Origin: Algoriphagus ratkowskyi
Lineage (GTDB): Bacteria > Bacteroidota > Bacteroidia > Cytophagales > Cyclobacteriaceae
NCBI RefSeq assembly: GCF_002150505.1
Contig: NZ_MSSV01000002.1
Span: 124,001 to 188,000 of the forward strand
Length of the DNA: 64,000 nucleotides
Direction: 5' to 3'
How positions within the stretch are numbered: the stretch's first letter is position 1; every line of letters starts with the position of its first letter. Shown here in pieces: positions 1 to 10,300 of the stretch. Made by a program: the position numbers and the translations under genes. The notes below the pieces were generated by a model. The model was given only the letters and a program-made list of their open reading frames with translations, searched no databases and was not told the origin of the DNA.

Positions 1-1063
1 ATATAGCTTCAACAATTCGAATGTCACGAAGTCCTTCCTCTCCAGGCACAGCTTGAGGTTTGCGTTCCATAATTGTTTGTGCATCATTATCCATTTGCCA
101 GACCTGCTCCATTGGAAGTTGAAATGGAAAATTAATTTCTCCCAATGGGCTTTGCCCTTTGTTGCCGGCATATGCAGAAAAAGGTGCCATCTCTATCATT
201 CCGTTTTCACAGTTAATAGTGAGAAAATTCATATTGTCCCCAAATGAAGTTTTAATTGTCCCGATCACTCCTCCTGGAAACTCCAGCTCAGCTTCCACTA
301 TTTCACCGAGCCCATCCTTGTAAATAGCTGGACGTTCGGTCCATACTTTGGCAGAATTAACTGCAATAGGCTCCATACCCGAACCAAGTCTAGCTCCCTG
401 GATCGCATAAACACCCATATCGTAGATCACTCCTCCACCCATCTCAGCCTTTTGTTTCCAGTGGTCAGTACGATTTTCCCTGTAGCCAGCTGCACAATCC
501 AGCCCCATTACCTTGCCAAGACTTTTCTCTTGTACAATCTTCTGATAAGCCAGCGTATTCGGCTCATGCTGGCATCTGTAGCCTATCGACAGAGAGACAT
601 TCGCTTGCTTACAGGCATCAATCATTGCCTGACAATCCTCTACTGTCACAGCCATAGGCTTCTCACACCAGACGTGCTTGCCTGCCTTGGCTGCGCGTAT
701 CACATATTCCTTGTGCATTGAAGGTGGTAATACTATATATATTACATCTATATCTGGATTCTCAGCAATAGTGTCGAAGGTTTCATAATTGTAAATATTC
801 TTTTCTGGAATCCTGTACTTAGCTTTCCAAACTGCTGCCTTAGAAGGAGTGCCAGTCACAATTCCAGCCAGGTAGCAATTTTCTGTTTTTTCAAGCGCTG
901 GAGCCAATAAGTCATTACTATAATACCCTAGACCTACTAAGGCTACTCCAAGTTTGTCTTTGCGCGATTTAGTAGATGATAATACGCTAAAAGGTGAACT
1001 CATGCTCACGCCAACTCCGAGAGCGAGAGATTTCAAAGTGGTTCTTCTGGAGATAAAACTCAT
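1..1063 (-). CDS. Gfo/Idh/MocA family oxidoreductase, Tat-exported (3' end outside window)
   Basis: About 354 codons are visible and the frame stays open to the window edge, so the C-terminus is missing. The start is the ATG at 1061-1063. Residues 5-11 read SRRTTLK, followed by a hydrophobic stretch, which looks like a twin-arginine signal. A Rossmann motif GLGYYS lies near residues 44-49, and the family signature CEKP near residues 133-136 contains the lysine expected in the active site. The stretch SIGYRCQHEPNTLAYQ (about 159-174) resembles periplasmic glucose-fructose oxidoreductases. The family uses tightly bound or free NAD(P) to oxidise sugars or related polyols. The actual substrate cannot be read from sequence. 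The partner genes lie beyond the window. Confidence 0.9.
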   Translation of the reverse strand, partial: MSFISRRTTLKSLALGVGVSMSSPFSVLSSTKSRKDKLGVALVGLGYYSNDLLAPALEKTENCYLAGIVTGTPSKAAVWKAKYRIPEKNIYNYETFDTIAENPDIDVIYIVLPPSMHKEYVIRAAKAGKHVWCEKPMAVTVEDCQAMIDACKQANVSLSIGYRCQHEPNTLAYQKIVQEKSLGKVMGLDCAAGYRENRTDHWKQKAEMGGGVIYDMGVYAIQGARLGSGMEPIAVNSAKVWTERPAIYKDGLGEIVEAELEFPGGVIGTIKTSFGDNMNFLTINCENGMIEMAPFSAYAGNKGQSPLGEINFPFQLPMEQVWQMDNDAQTIMERKPQAVPGEEGLRDIRIVEAI

Positions 1064-1179
1064 AGGTTATAGGTTTGGTGTTTGAATTTTAAAAGGATTA
1101 TCAAGATAATGCTTTTGGCTATAGCTCCAAAAAATCGCTAATTTCAATGACATTTACTATCTCCATTAATTTCGTACCC

Positions 1180-1638
1180 ATGAAAAAACTAGCACTACTC
1201 ATTTTTCTTCTTTTTCCAATTATCACTCAAGCGCAAGACTACATGCAACCTTATTTAACGCTGGAAGACGCAACTCGCATTTCGAATGCTGCAGAAGCCA
1301 AATCAAAGGCTGAAGGATGGAATATGGTAATTGTAATAATGGATGCTGGCGGCCATATTATTTCCCTTCGGAAAATGGACGGTGTCCAAATTGGAAGTAT
1401 AGATGTAGCTATAGCCAAAGCTAAATCTGCTGTCTATTTCAAGCGTCCAACCAAAGTCTTTGAAGACGCAATGAAAGCAGAAGGAGGAACTAGAATAGTC
1501 ACCTTACCAAACGCTGTGGCCATTGAAGGCGGATTGCCTATATTTAAAGACGGAACTATTATAGGATCTATTGGGATATCTGGTGCTAGCTCCGCTCAAG
1601 ATGGAACTGTAGCATCTTTTGCTGTGGCGGCGTATTGA
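1180..1638 (+). CDS. GlcG/HbpS-family exported protein
   Basis: This 152-residue protein starts best at the ATG at 1180, where MKKLALLIFLLFPIITQAQ makes a clean signal peptide. An ATG 33 bases upstream (1147) would only add a poorly hydrophobic leader. The mature part has the GlcG/HbpS pattern: an N-terminal helix (LEDATRISNAAEAKSKAEGW), the strand VIVIMDAGGHIISL, the helix with AIAKAKSAV, and the C-terminal block GGLPIF then IIGSIGISGAS. Members of this family bind haem or small ligands or accompany glycolate and other catabolic genes. No enzymatic role is certain. It is divergent from the oxidoreductase gene, with 116 bases between the starts. Confidence 0.85.
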   Translation: MKKLALLIFLLFPIITQAQDYMQPYLTLEDATRISNAAEAKSKAEGWNMVIVIMDAGGHIISLRKMDGVQIGSIDVAIAKAKSAVYFKRPTKVFEDAMKAEGGTRIVTLPNAVAIEGGLPIFKDGTIIGSIGISGASSAQDGTVASFAVAAY

Positions 1639-1674
1639 CTATTATATACGTTGTCAAAAAGCTACTATACAAAA

Positions 1675-1704
1675 TTGCCTCCGATAACTTTTTATCGGAG
1701 GCAA
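1675..1704. terminator. Strong hairpin between convergent genes
   Basis: A perfect 13-bp stem (TTGCCTCCGATAA at 1675-1687 with its complement at 1692-1704) closes a CTTT loop. It lies between the ends of two converging genes. Read on the minus strand it is followed by TTTTG, so it probably stops minus-strand transcription best. Its role in both directions is an inference. Confidence 0.65.
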
Positions 1705-1767
1705 CGATTAAATCTAGTTCTAAGAGTGATTTAGCTACAAATGAATTTCTGACCTGAAAAGGGTTTT

Positions 1768-1995
1768 TCAATTATATACGTTAGAAATAATAGAATGCCC
1801 GGCTGATTTACAGCAATTCTCGCATAAATCCACGTCTTGTTTCAGTGTCAGCGCTTTTCTCAAGGCCTCATTCCCTGTATTATATGGACCTAGGTAATCC
1901 CTGTCATAGGGATCAGGAATTAGGACACAATCTCGATCATGAACCTCATGCAGCCCTTTATTATTTGGTTTGGAAGAAAGGTAAAAGAATTTCAT
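1768..1995 (-). CDS. Small conserved Cys/His protein of unknown function
   Basis: 75 residues from the ATG at 1993-1995. An earlier in-frame start at 2040 would add MRWVILMKYIIIDLA, which does not look like part of the family. The protein has HEVHDRDCVLIPDP, then RDYLGPYNTGNEALRKAL, then a C-terminal DLCENCCK cluster. I recall similar small Bacteroidota proteins sharing the H-x2-H-x3-C ... YLG ... C-x2-CC layout. The spacing of His and Cys would suit a metal site, but nothing proves it. It is predicted to be cytosolic. No function is assigned. Confidence 0.7.
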   Translation of the reverse strand: MKFFYLSSKPNNKGLHEVHDRDCVLIPDPYDRDYLGPYNTGNEALRKALTLKQDVDLCENCCKSAGHSIISNVYN

Positions 1996-2094
1996 AGCTA
2001 AGTCGATGATTATATATTTCATCAAAATTACCCATCTCATCTATATGAAAACATACCCTATACAGGGTATTTATGGTATGAAAAAGTGAAAATT

Positions 2095-2511
2095 TTATTT
2101 ATTATCCTCGATTCTGGACTGTATTTCTGATTGGCGCATGGGCATTTGATCAATCAATGAAAATACTTGCTTCATTGAAAATTCCTGAAAAGTCCCTGAA
2201 GCTTTCACACCACCATCTAGTCCTATAAGCACCCATTCGGTTGTTGAGCTTGTTTGAGATAGGACTTTCAGAAATCCAGTGGAATCTATCTCATCCTCCC
2301 CGGAGGTTTGTATGAATTCATCCTTGTTGAACTCCACTAGAAGGAGCTTCCTTTCCTCAATTTTCTTCTCGGAACTCTCCAAAATGGAGTCGAGAATTGA
2401 GTTTTCAAAATTGATGATAAGCAAACGGTTTTTCCACCGAAAGTCTTCAAGGGTTTTACCGGTCTGAGGCACCATAAAAAAAAGATACGTTAGCAAAATG
2501 CATGAATTCAT
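2095..2511 (-). CDS. DUF4174 domain protein, exported
   Basis: 138 residues. The first 15 residues (MNSCILLTYLFFMVP) form a short hydrophobic leader. The rest follows the DUF4174 pattern: LEDFRWKNRLLIINF near the N-terminus, a central charged helix, EWVLIGLDGGVKASG near residues 93-107, and the terminal IDQMPMRQSEI, close to the family's usual MPMR ending. DUF4174 proteins are small thioredoxin-like-fold candidates without the CxxC active site, and their function is unknown. It is in the same direction as the genes on either side but with spacers, so an operon is not obvious. Confidence 0.8.
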   Translation of the reverse strand: MNSCILLTYLFFMVPQTGKTLEDFRWKNRLLIINFENSILDSILESSEKKIEERKLLLVEFNKDEFIQTSGEDEIDSTGFLKVLSQTSSTTEWVLIGLDGGVKASGTFQEFSMKQVFSLIDQMPMRQSEIQSRIEDNK

Positions 2512-2556
2512 AAGGACATAACTACCAAGTGTCCTTTTGGTTACAAAATTTCCTTA

Positions 2557-2850
2557 CTAATTCAAATATCGACCAAGCAATTCAGCCCATTCCTCATCTA
2601 GGGTCATATCTGGACAAGGCTCACCCGCTCTCCTATACCAATAGTCCGCATTCCATTGATCTCCTTCCTTTCTGTGCAGATAGGCATGAATTCTGGCGGC
2701 AGCCTTTCCATCAAGACCATCTACCTCATTATGGGCTTTTTCCCAATCGCCATTTCCATCAAACCATAGTGCCTTTACTATTGGACTGTAAGCTTTGATT
2801 TTATCTGCAGATCCTAAAAATTCAGCAATTAATATTTCATCAATTTTCAT
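2557..2850 (-). CDS. Conserved hypothetical protein (HAYLHRKEGD family)
   Basis: 97 residues, no signal peptide or membrane segment. The core reads ARIHAYLHRKEGDQWNADYWYRRAGEPCP at about residues 52-80. I recognise this as a conserved block shared by small unnamed proteins of several phyla. The rest is acidic and helical. The ATG at 2848-2850 is followed by a normal frame with no competing start. The sequence gives no biochemical role. Confidence 0.7.
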   Translation of the reverse strand: MKIDEILIAEFLGSADKIKAYSPIVKALWFDGNGDWEKAHNEVDGLDGKAAARIHAYLHRKEGDQWNADYWYRRAGEPCPDMTLDEEWAELLGRYLN

Positions 2851-3024
2851 AGTTACCTTAATTTACTCCTCCAATAAAAGACTCTCTCATCCAAATGTCC
2901 TTACTCATGTTCTAGAATTTTAAATATTTCATTTAAAATTGCCTCAGATATATTTGCACAAATACACACCATATCTCCCCAAATCATGCTTTTGCAAAGA
3001 TAACTGATATTTTTCTTCATCATT

Positions 3025-3583
3025 TTGGTTAATTCCAATGGCCTAACTACCCAGACAGACAATGCTCCTCATCTAAAAGCAATTGTGAACGAACTTGAAG
3101 ATACTTTTGATGGTGATATAAGGTTTTACATCAAAAATCTAAAAACTGAAACGTTAGTAGAAATCTATTCAAAATCCATTTTCCCAACCGCCAGTATAGT
3201 AAATAAAGCAATCCTCTTGGACATTTTTAATATAATAAATGATGGGATCTGTGCTTGAAGACAGCCTTTGATTTTTCAGAATTCCATCAATAATGGTTGT
3301 TTTAGTATCATGCATTTTTTTTTAGGATTAACCACAGACGAATCATTACATGTTAATCGCATTCATGCTGAGTTATTCATACAACATTACTTCACTTTGG
3401 AATTATGCACTAGCAGGCGGAGGAGTCCAAATAAGTGAGTCAATGAATAATTTGGGATAAAAATACGACAAAGTTAACAGTCGCAGACTTGGAAAAGAGG
3501 GAGTCTTGGAAAAGTACGACTATGACCATTCTACCATCAATGAAATGAATGTCATCCTTATCAGATTAAACAACCTAGAATAA
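3025..3583 (+). pseudogene. Remnant of a class A beta-lactamase-like serine hydrolase
   Basis: Two fragments in different frames together look like one decayed gene. From 3025 (frame 1, TTG start, stop at 3256-3258) the translation contains IRFYIKNLKTETLVEIYSK and then FPTASIVNKAIL, which matches the region of the active-site serine. One residue too many separates S and K, so S-x-x-K is broken. From about 3350 (frame 2) the reading continues with MLSYSYNITSLWNYALAGGG, where the usual SDN is SYN. After an in-frame TAA it resumes with KVNSR, GKEG and a run resembling YGWGQTTPREM, ending at 3581-3583. The C-terminal third with the KTG box is absent. No function is expected. The family assignment is by motif order only. 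Confidence 0.65.
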
Positions 3584-3613
3584 ACACCCTGTGAGGGTTG
3601 GCTTACTAAAAAG

Positions 3614-4225
3614 TCAAATTGCGGCTTTAGATAATTTGTCAATTTGAGACTTAAGAAATTTCAGATTCTTGTCTTTACCAGGCTTAAAAAACTTGAGAGC
3701 ATAAGTTGTATGGTATTGGTGATCCACCATGAATTTCTCAGAGTTTCTCAACCAATCTAAAAGATCTACTTTTTGCTCGTTTAACTGCTCGAATTCCTGC
3801 TTCAGTAGCAAGGTCTGCGCATAACATTGATCCGAGCTCAAATGATACAGGTCAGCATCGCATAAAATTGACTCAAAAAGATTACTGGGCTGTTGTGGAA
3901 CTTTGGTAGCAAGTATTGCCCTGCAGATATTATCTATTCTCTTTTGCGTAAGCCCTAACTCCTGCAAAAATGTTTGAGCAAATTCTGCTCCTCTGAGCTC
4001 ATGTTCAAGTGCCTTTCCATTCCAATAACCAACATCATGCAACCAGCCAGAAAAAAACACTTCCTCCAACTCTGACTTTTCTAGTTTATAATACAACCCG
4101 ATCTCCCGCACCCGATCTACTATAGATAAGGTATGCTCTAGGTTATGATAGCAAACGTCTGGATTTAATTGCTCTTCAAACATTTTTCTAATGATGATTT
4201 CAAAGTTATCTAGATTTCTATCCAC
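3614..4225 (-). CDS. HD-domain metal-dependent phosphohydrolase
   Basis: 203 residues, soluble. The metal ligands of the HD superfamily are visible: H27 and H31 in YHNLEHT, the HD pair H63-D64 in WLHDVGY, and the C-terminal aspartates in CDADLYHL (D123, D125). The length and the YHN-x2-H opening fit the group of predicted HD phosphohydrolases formerly COG4339. The substrate, presumably a nucleotide or phosphoester, is unknown. The gene stands alone, convergent with the ruined beta-lactamase-like gene, and is preceded by a long AT-rich spacer that it shares with hppA. Confidence 0.85.
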   Translation of the reverse strand: MDRNLDNFEIIIRKMFEEQLNPDVCYHNLEHTLSIVDRVREIGLYYKLEKSELEEVFFSGWLHDVGYWNGKALEHELRGAEFAQTFLQELGLTQKRIDNICRAILATKVPQQPSNLFESILCDADLYHLSSDQCYAQTLLLKQEFEQLNEQKVDLLDWLRNSEKFMVDHQYHTTYALKFFKPGKDKNLKFLKSQIDKLSKAAI

Positions 4226-4619
4226 AGGTTTTTTATAGATTATTCAAGTTTAAAGAAAACTAATTTACTATTTATATTGAATTAGTAACATTTAAGCTCT
4301 TGAATTTTAGCCAATTGAAATAAATACATCAGCAACTAGGCTATAAAAACATTGGGATTCTATAAGAACAATAACATTTCACACCTCAAAGAATTATTAC
4401 AAATCGTGAGAACTCGAATTGTGTTCTCAATTTACATTTCTTCAACTAAACCAAAATCTTTTCTAGAATATGGAATTTAAAGCAGGATTTCATTACACAA
4501 TCATTAATAAATCTTGCAAAAACAGCAGTATAGCACATAACATTTTGTAATTGGTCAGTAATGTAGAAGTTATATATTTGCTCAATTAACATTTTCAAAA
4601 TAACAGTTCGACTTACTTT
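4226..4619. other. AT-rich divergent spacer between the HD gene and hppA
   Basis: This 394-base spacer must hold the promoters of two divergent genes. I see no convincing gene, strong hairpin or repeat in it. A short open frame on the minus strand (4446-4628) has no recognisable protein features and overlaps the hppA start. Confidence 0.5.
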
Positions 4620-6863
4620 ATGGAACAAGCTTTAATTTATGCAGTCCCCGCGCTGGGGCTGGTGGGCCTGATCGTGATGGCCATTAAATCTGCCTGGGTG
4701 ACTAAGCAGGAAACAGGTGACGAAAACATGATAGAGCTTGCAGGCTATATAGCTGATGGAGCAATGGCATTTTTGAAAGCCGAATGGAAAGTACTTTCCT
4801 ATTTTGCAGTTATTGCCGTAATTCTATTGATATGGTCAGGAATGTCCGTTGAGACATCAAGTCCTGTGATTGCTATTTCCTTCCTTATCGGAGCTGTATT
4901 ATCAGCCTTAGCAGGATATATAGGAATGAACATCGCTACCAAAGCGAATGTGCGTACCACTCAAGCTGCTAGAACTAGTTTGAAACATGCCCTTAAGGTA
5001 TCCTTCACCGGAGGCTCTGTCATGGGACTTGGCGTTGCTGGATTGGCAGTATTGGGACTCGGTTCCTTGTTTATCTTATTTTACAATATGTATGTTCTGA
5101 ACGTTGCTGGTGCAGGAGTGAATGGTTTGGAAATGGAAAAAGCACTTGAAGTTCTTGCAGGTTTTTCATTAGGAGCTGAGTCTATTGCACTTTTTGCGCG
5201 TGTAGGTGGTGGTATTTATACTAAAGCTGCTGATGTCGGGGCCGATTTGGTAGGAAAAGTAGAAGCTGGTATCCCGGAAGATGATATCAGAAATCCTGCA
5301 ACAATAGCTGATAATGTCGGTGACAACGTAGGTGACGTAGCAGGAATGGGCGCTGATTTATTTGGTTCTTATGTAGCTACGATCCTTGCTACCATGGTAT
5401 TGGGACGTGAGATTGTATCAATAGATAATTTTGGAGGAATCGCTCCTATCCTACTTCCAATGGTTTTGGCAGGTTTGGGGATTGTATTCTCTATCATGGG
5501 AATGTTCTTCGTGACTATCAAAAATGATAAAGGAGATGTGCAGCATGCACTGAACATGGGCAACTGGTCATCTATAGTTTTCACGGGTATTGCTTCATTT
5601 TTTGTAGTGAAATATATGCTTCCTGAGACCTTGTCGATTAGAGGATATGACTTTACTAACATGGATGTGTTCTATGCAATCATACTTGGCTTAGTAGTAG
5701 GAACTCTGATGAGTATCATCACAGAATATTATACAGCTATGGGTAAGCGACCTGTGCAATCAATTATCAAGCAATCTGCTACTGGACATGCTACCAATAT
5801 CATTGCAGGACTAGCAGTCGGAATGGAATCAACAGTTCTCCCTATCCTAGTTTTGGCAGGTGGAATCATGGGTTCCTACGCTTTCGCTGGACTATATGGA
5901 GTAGCAATCGCTGCAGCAGGTATGATGGCGACTACCGCTATGCAACTTGCGATTGACGGCTTTGGCCCGATAGCGGATAATGCTGGTGGTATCGCAGAGA
6001 TGAGTCAACTGCCGGAAGAAGTGAGAGAACGTACAGATATCTTGGATGCCGTGGGTAATACTACAGCAGCTTCAGGCAAAGGCTTTGCAATTGCTTCTGC
6101 TGCTTTGACTTCACTTGCGCTATTTGCAGCATTTGTGGGTGTGGCAGGGATTGATGCGATTGATATTTTCAAAGCCCCAGTTTTAGCTGCTCTTTTTGTG
6201 GGTGGTATGATTCCATACATTTTCTCATCCTTGGCTATTGCCGCTGTCGGTCGAGCAGCTATGGAAATGGTGAATGAAGTAAGGCGCCAATTCAGAGAGA
6301 TTCCAGGGATCATGGAATACAAAGCCAAACCAGAATACGATAAGTGTGTGGAGATATCTACCAAAGCTTCTCTTCGCGAGATGCTTCTTCCAGGAGCTAT
6401 CGCTTTGATCACTCCTCTTATAGTTGGATTTGGTTTTCAAGGTGTTTTTGAGCAGGTTTCTTCTGCAGAGATGCTTGGAGGATTACTTGCAGGTGTGACA
6501 GTTTCCGGAGTATTGATGGGAATGTTCCAGTCCAATGCTGGTGGCGCTTGGGATAATGCAAAGAAGTCTTTTGAAAAAGGTGTAGAGATCGATGGTGAGA
6601 TGTATTATAAAAAATCTGAACCACATAAAGCTTCTGTCACTGGAGATACGGTAGGTGATCCATTCAAAGATACCTCTGGACCATCTATGAACATTTTGAT
6701 CAAATTGATGTCTATCGTAGCACTGATTATAGCCCCTCATATCAGTCAAAAACCTCACCTCGATACTATGTCAGGAAAAGTAGAGGTCAAAAAAGAAATC
6801 AGGTATGAAAACCGGGAAAAAGTGGTAACTGAAACTATCACTAAAATTAATGAGGTTAATTAA
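4620..6863 (+). CDS. hppA: Membrane-bound ion-pumping pyrophosphatase
   Basis: This 747-residue, about 16-helix inner-membrane protein hydrolyses pyrophosphate and uses the energy to pump H+ or Na+. The substrate-binding signature [13 protein letters not shown] lies near residue 205, and DNVGDNVGD near 231. The loop [10 protein letters not shown] near 479 has alanine where K+-independent enzymes have lysine, so a K+-dependent type is predicted from family knowledge. H+ versus Na+ cannot be decided by eye. The last 44 or so residues after the final helix form a charged tail ([16 protein letters not shown]) that seems longer than usual. The ATG at 4620 follows a long AT-rich spacer, and a clear terminator follows, so it is monocistronic. 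Confidence 0.97.
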   Translation: MEQALIYAVPALGLVGLIVMAIKSAWVTKQETGDENMIELAGYIADGAMAFLKAEWKVLSYFAVIAVILLIWSGMSVETSSPVIAISFLIGAVLSALAGYIGMNIATKANVRTTQAARTSLKHALKVSFTGGSVMGLGVAGLAVLGLGSLFILFYNMYVLNVAGAGVNGLEMEKALEVLAGFSLGAESIALFARVGGGIYTKAADVGADLVGKVEAGIPEDDIRNPATIADNVGDNVGDVAGMGADLFGSYVATILATMVLGREIVSIDNFGGIAPILLPMVLAGLGIVFSIMGMFFVTIKNDKGDVQHALNMGNWSSIVFTGIASFFVVKYMLPETLSIRGYDFTNMDVFYAIILGLVVGTLMSIITEYYTAMGKRPVQSIIKQSATGHATNIIAGLAVGMESTVLPILVLAGGIMGSYAFAGLYGVAIAAAGMMATTAMQLAIDGFGPIADNAGGIAEMSQLPEEVRERTDILDAVGNTTAASGKGFAIASAALTSLALFAAFVGVAGIDAIDIFKAPVLAALFVGGMIPYIFSSLAIAAVGRAAMEMVNEVRRQFREIPGIMEYKAKPEYDKCVEISTKASLREMLLPGAIALITPLIVGFGFQGVFEQVSSAEMLGGLLAGVTVSGVLMGMFQSNAGGAWDNAKKSFEKGVEIDGEMYYKKSEPHKASVTGDTVGDPFKDTSGPSMNILIKLMSIVALIIAPHISQKPHLDTMSGKVEVKKEIRYENREKVVTETITKINEVN

Positions 6864-6890
6864 TACCCTCCTACTTTTCAACTATTAAAA

Positions 6891-6920
6891 GACTGCCTCA
6901 CACGGGGCAGTCTTTTTTTT
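6891..6920 (+). terminator. Rho-independent terminator of hppA
   Basis: Stem GACTGCC (6891-6897) pairs with GGCAGTC (6906-6912), with an 8-base loop and then eight T residues. It starts 28 bases after the hppA stop codon. Confidence 0.9.
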
Positions 6921-7330
6921 GCTCTCATCTCCAGCATTATAGCTCACTATTGCGGGTATCAAAATTGCAATACCGCAAAAACACGCAAGAACAATTTTAT
7001 TTAGGCTTAAAAAAATATTTAGAGATTTGTTAAAAATCAGCTGATTAAGATTAAAATAACTGATTCATTATTCTTAATTTAAGATGTTATGCTAGGTAGA
7101 TTAACCAAATTAAGCAGGATTATCAGTTATTTTCGATATGAGTGATGAATATTGAAGCAGCTATTAGACCTGCAATAGTATGCCAGAGTTTTAAAATTTA
7201 AGCAATTAATAAGGAGCTAGCACACTGACAACGCGCCACTTAAGCTCCAAAAACATTCTAAACAGTTCAGTAATTTGCCATATATCAAATAAAACAGCAA
7301 ACCAATTAATATATTATAACTAACAAACAC
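6921..7330. other. AT-rich leader upstream of the first susC-like gene
   Basis: 410 bases without a credible gene. It presumably contains the promoter and a long 5' leader of the SusC/SusD operon. I could not point to a convincing Bacteroidota -33/-7 pair or a stable hairpin. Confidence 0.45.
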
Positions 7331-10300
7331 ATGAAGAAAAACTACGCAATAACATTGCTTTTTCTTTTGGGGTTTCTGGTCAGCATACCGCTGTATGCCC
7401 AGCAAACTGTAAAAGGTAAAGTATCCGCCCAAGAAGATGGTGCACCACTTCCTGGCGTAAGCATAGTCGTTCAAGGTTCCTCCACAGGAACTGTGTCTGA
7501 CTTGGATGGAAACTACTCCATCTCCGTACCCGGATCTGAATCAGTTCTGGTGTATTCCTTTATAGGATATACAACCCAAAGAAAAATAGTAGGCAATTCC
7601 GCTGAAATCAACATCATCTTAGGAGAAGATATTTCTCAGCTGGGTGAAGTAGTGGTGACTGCGCTTGGAATCACCCGAGATGAGCGATCAATCGGTTACT
7701 CGACTCAGGAAGTGAAAGGTGAAAACCTAACGTACACGAAAGAACAAAACGTACTAGGTTCACTTTCTGGTAAAATAGCAGGTGTACAAGTCACAGGATC
7801 ATCCGGAGCAAGTATGGGTGGGACTCAGAAAATCAAAATCAGAGGGGTTAACTCCATTTCAGGAGGAGGCGAACCATTGATGGTTATCGACGGCACCCCG
7901 ATCTCAAACTCTAATTTCTCCGGTTCATCTGGACAGGATTACGGTAATCTTGGTCAGGATATTAACCCTGAGGACATAGAAACAATCAACGTATTGAAAG
8001 GCCCCGCTGCTTCAGCACTTTATGGGATCAGAGGACAATATGGTGTGATTATGATAACTACCAAAAAGGGTAAGAAAGGTTCAGATGTAAAAGTGGAATT
8101 GAGCTCTGCAGTATTTGTAGATAAAGTAAGTAACCTAATGCCCTATCAGAATCAATATGGTGGAGGCTCCAGCCAAACTTGGAGAACACTTCCTAATGGT
8201 GACAAATATGTTGATATGTCTGTAGATGAAAGCTGGGGACCAAAAACTGACGGAACATTGGCTCGTCAGGTTATGAGTTTCTATCCTCAGGACCCTACTT
8301 TTGGTCAGTTGACGCCTTTCGTGTCTTATCCAGATAATATCAGAGACTATTACGAAACAGGTACAAACGTAAACAATGGAGTCACTATTACTGGTGGTGG
8401 TGCCAATTCCAACTTCCGAGTTAGTGTAAATGACACTAGAATTCAAGGGGTTGAGCCTAATACCTCGTTGAAAAGAAATAATGTGGGAGTTAGCTTAGGG
8501 GTTGATCTTACTAAAAAGCTTAAGGTAACGACTAATGTTAACTATGCTGCAAACAATGGCCGCAGGCCTGGGCAAGGTTCTGAAGATGGTTCAAGATATT
8601 TGGGACAATGGTTCCAAAGATCTATGGATATGAATAGACTTAAAGACTATAAGTATGATGATGGTACATTCCTAAACTGGAATTTAAGAAGACCAAGCAC
8701 TTCCACAGGAGAAATCACAAATTTCAATCCCCTCTATTGGGCAAATCCTTATTTCTTAGCTAATGAAAACTTTAGCGATGATAATAGAGATCGATTCTTC
8801 GGGGATGTAGGTATTTCATACCAAATTTTACCAGAGTTAAAAGTAAGTGCATTTGTCAGATCTGACATGTATACACAAAACATTAACTCCAGAGCATCAT
8901 TTGGAGGAACGGGTAACCCGGGATATTCTATAGGAAAATATCAAAACACAGAAATGAATTATGAGTTTTTGGCCCAATACAATAAGGTTTGGAATAAATT
9001 CTCATTGGATGCAAATGTTGGTGGAAATTTTTATGACAGAGACTATTCTTACCTATCTATGGCGACAGTGGGTGGTCTTACATCACCAGGATTCTATAAT
9101 ATTAATGCATCAATAGATAGACCATCTACAACCTCATATCAGCAAAACAAACAAATCAAAAGTGCTTACGCAATGGTTTCTTTAGGATATAACAACACCT
9201 ATTTCATAGATGCTTCCATAAGAAATGACAATTCTAGTACACTTCCAGTTGAAAACAACTCGTATTGGTACCCATCTATTTCTACATCATTGGTATTTAG
9301 CGAGTGGATCAAATCTGACGTAATGACACTTGGTAAACTCAGACTTAGCTACGCTCAAGCAGGTTCTGATTTGAATCCTTATAGCACAACCTCCTTCTTT
9401 AATGTGGGAAGTACTTATACTGGATCCTCTACTGTGAATACACTTTCTGTTCCTGATAACTTGAACAATCCTAATATCAAGCCTTCATTTGCTCATTCTT
9501 ATGAAGCTGGTGTGGATTTCAAATTTTATGAGGGAAAAGTAGGATTATCCTTTACTTATTACAATCAAAGAAATGAGAATCAAATCCTAAACTTAGATGT
9601 TTCTGGAACGAGTGGATATGGATCTGCCACTATTAACGCTGGTGAGATTGTAAATAAAGGACTTGAGTTGGCCATTACAGCTACTCCATACCGAAATGAC
9701 AACTTCAGCTGGGATATGTCATTCAATGTTAGTAGAAACAGAAATGAAGTAGTGGAGCTATATCCGGGTATAGACGTGTATCAATATGGAAGCACGACAT
9801 ATTCTTCTACAACCAGTTATTTGAATTCCTACGTTGGCAAACCATTTGGAAGCTTGGTGGGTCAAGCATACAAAAGAGACGAAGCCACAGGTAAAATCCT
9901 TTTAGGAGGCAATAATTTACCGCTTTATACGGATGCTACTCATGATTTCGGAACAGTTTTACCTGACTTTAATGGAGGTTTTCAAAACGTCTTAAATTAT
10001 AAAAACTTCCAATTGGCAGCCATGATTGATTTCCAAGCTGGTGGTCAGTTTTTCTCCAGATCAAAAATGCTTGCCGTAAGAACTGGATTGGATCCACTAT
10101 CTGCAGCTACTAATGAAAATGGAATGAATGTCAGAGATCCACTTGCAGAAGGTGGTGGCGTGAGAATAGAAGGAATTTCAGCGGAGACTGGAGAAGAGGT
10201 GACAGCCTTTGTTGATGCAAAAGCTTATTACGGCGTAGTGGCTCGAAGAATCTACGAAGATTGGTTGTATGACGCTTCTTTCATCAGATTGAGAGAAGTT

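Noticed and set aside
1586..1771. Open frame on the minus strand between the GlcG-like gene and the small Cys/His gene
   Set aside because: It overlaps the end of the GlcG-like gene and spans the strong hairpin at 1675-1704. The translation has no protein-like features.
6005..6758. Several minus-strand open frames inside hppA
   Set aside because: They are shadows of a highly conserved gene and show no independent start region or family motif.
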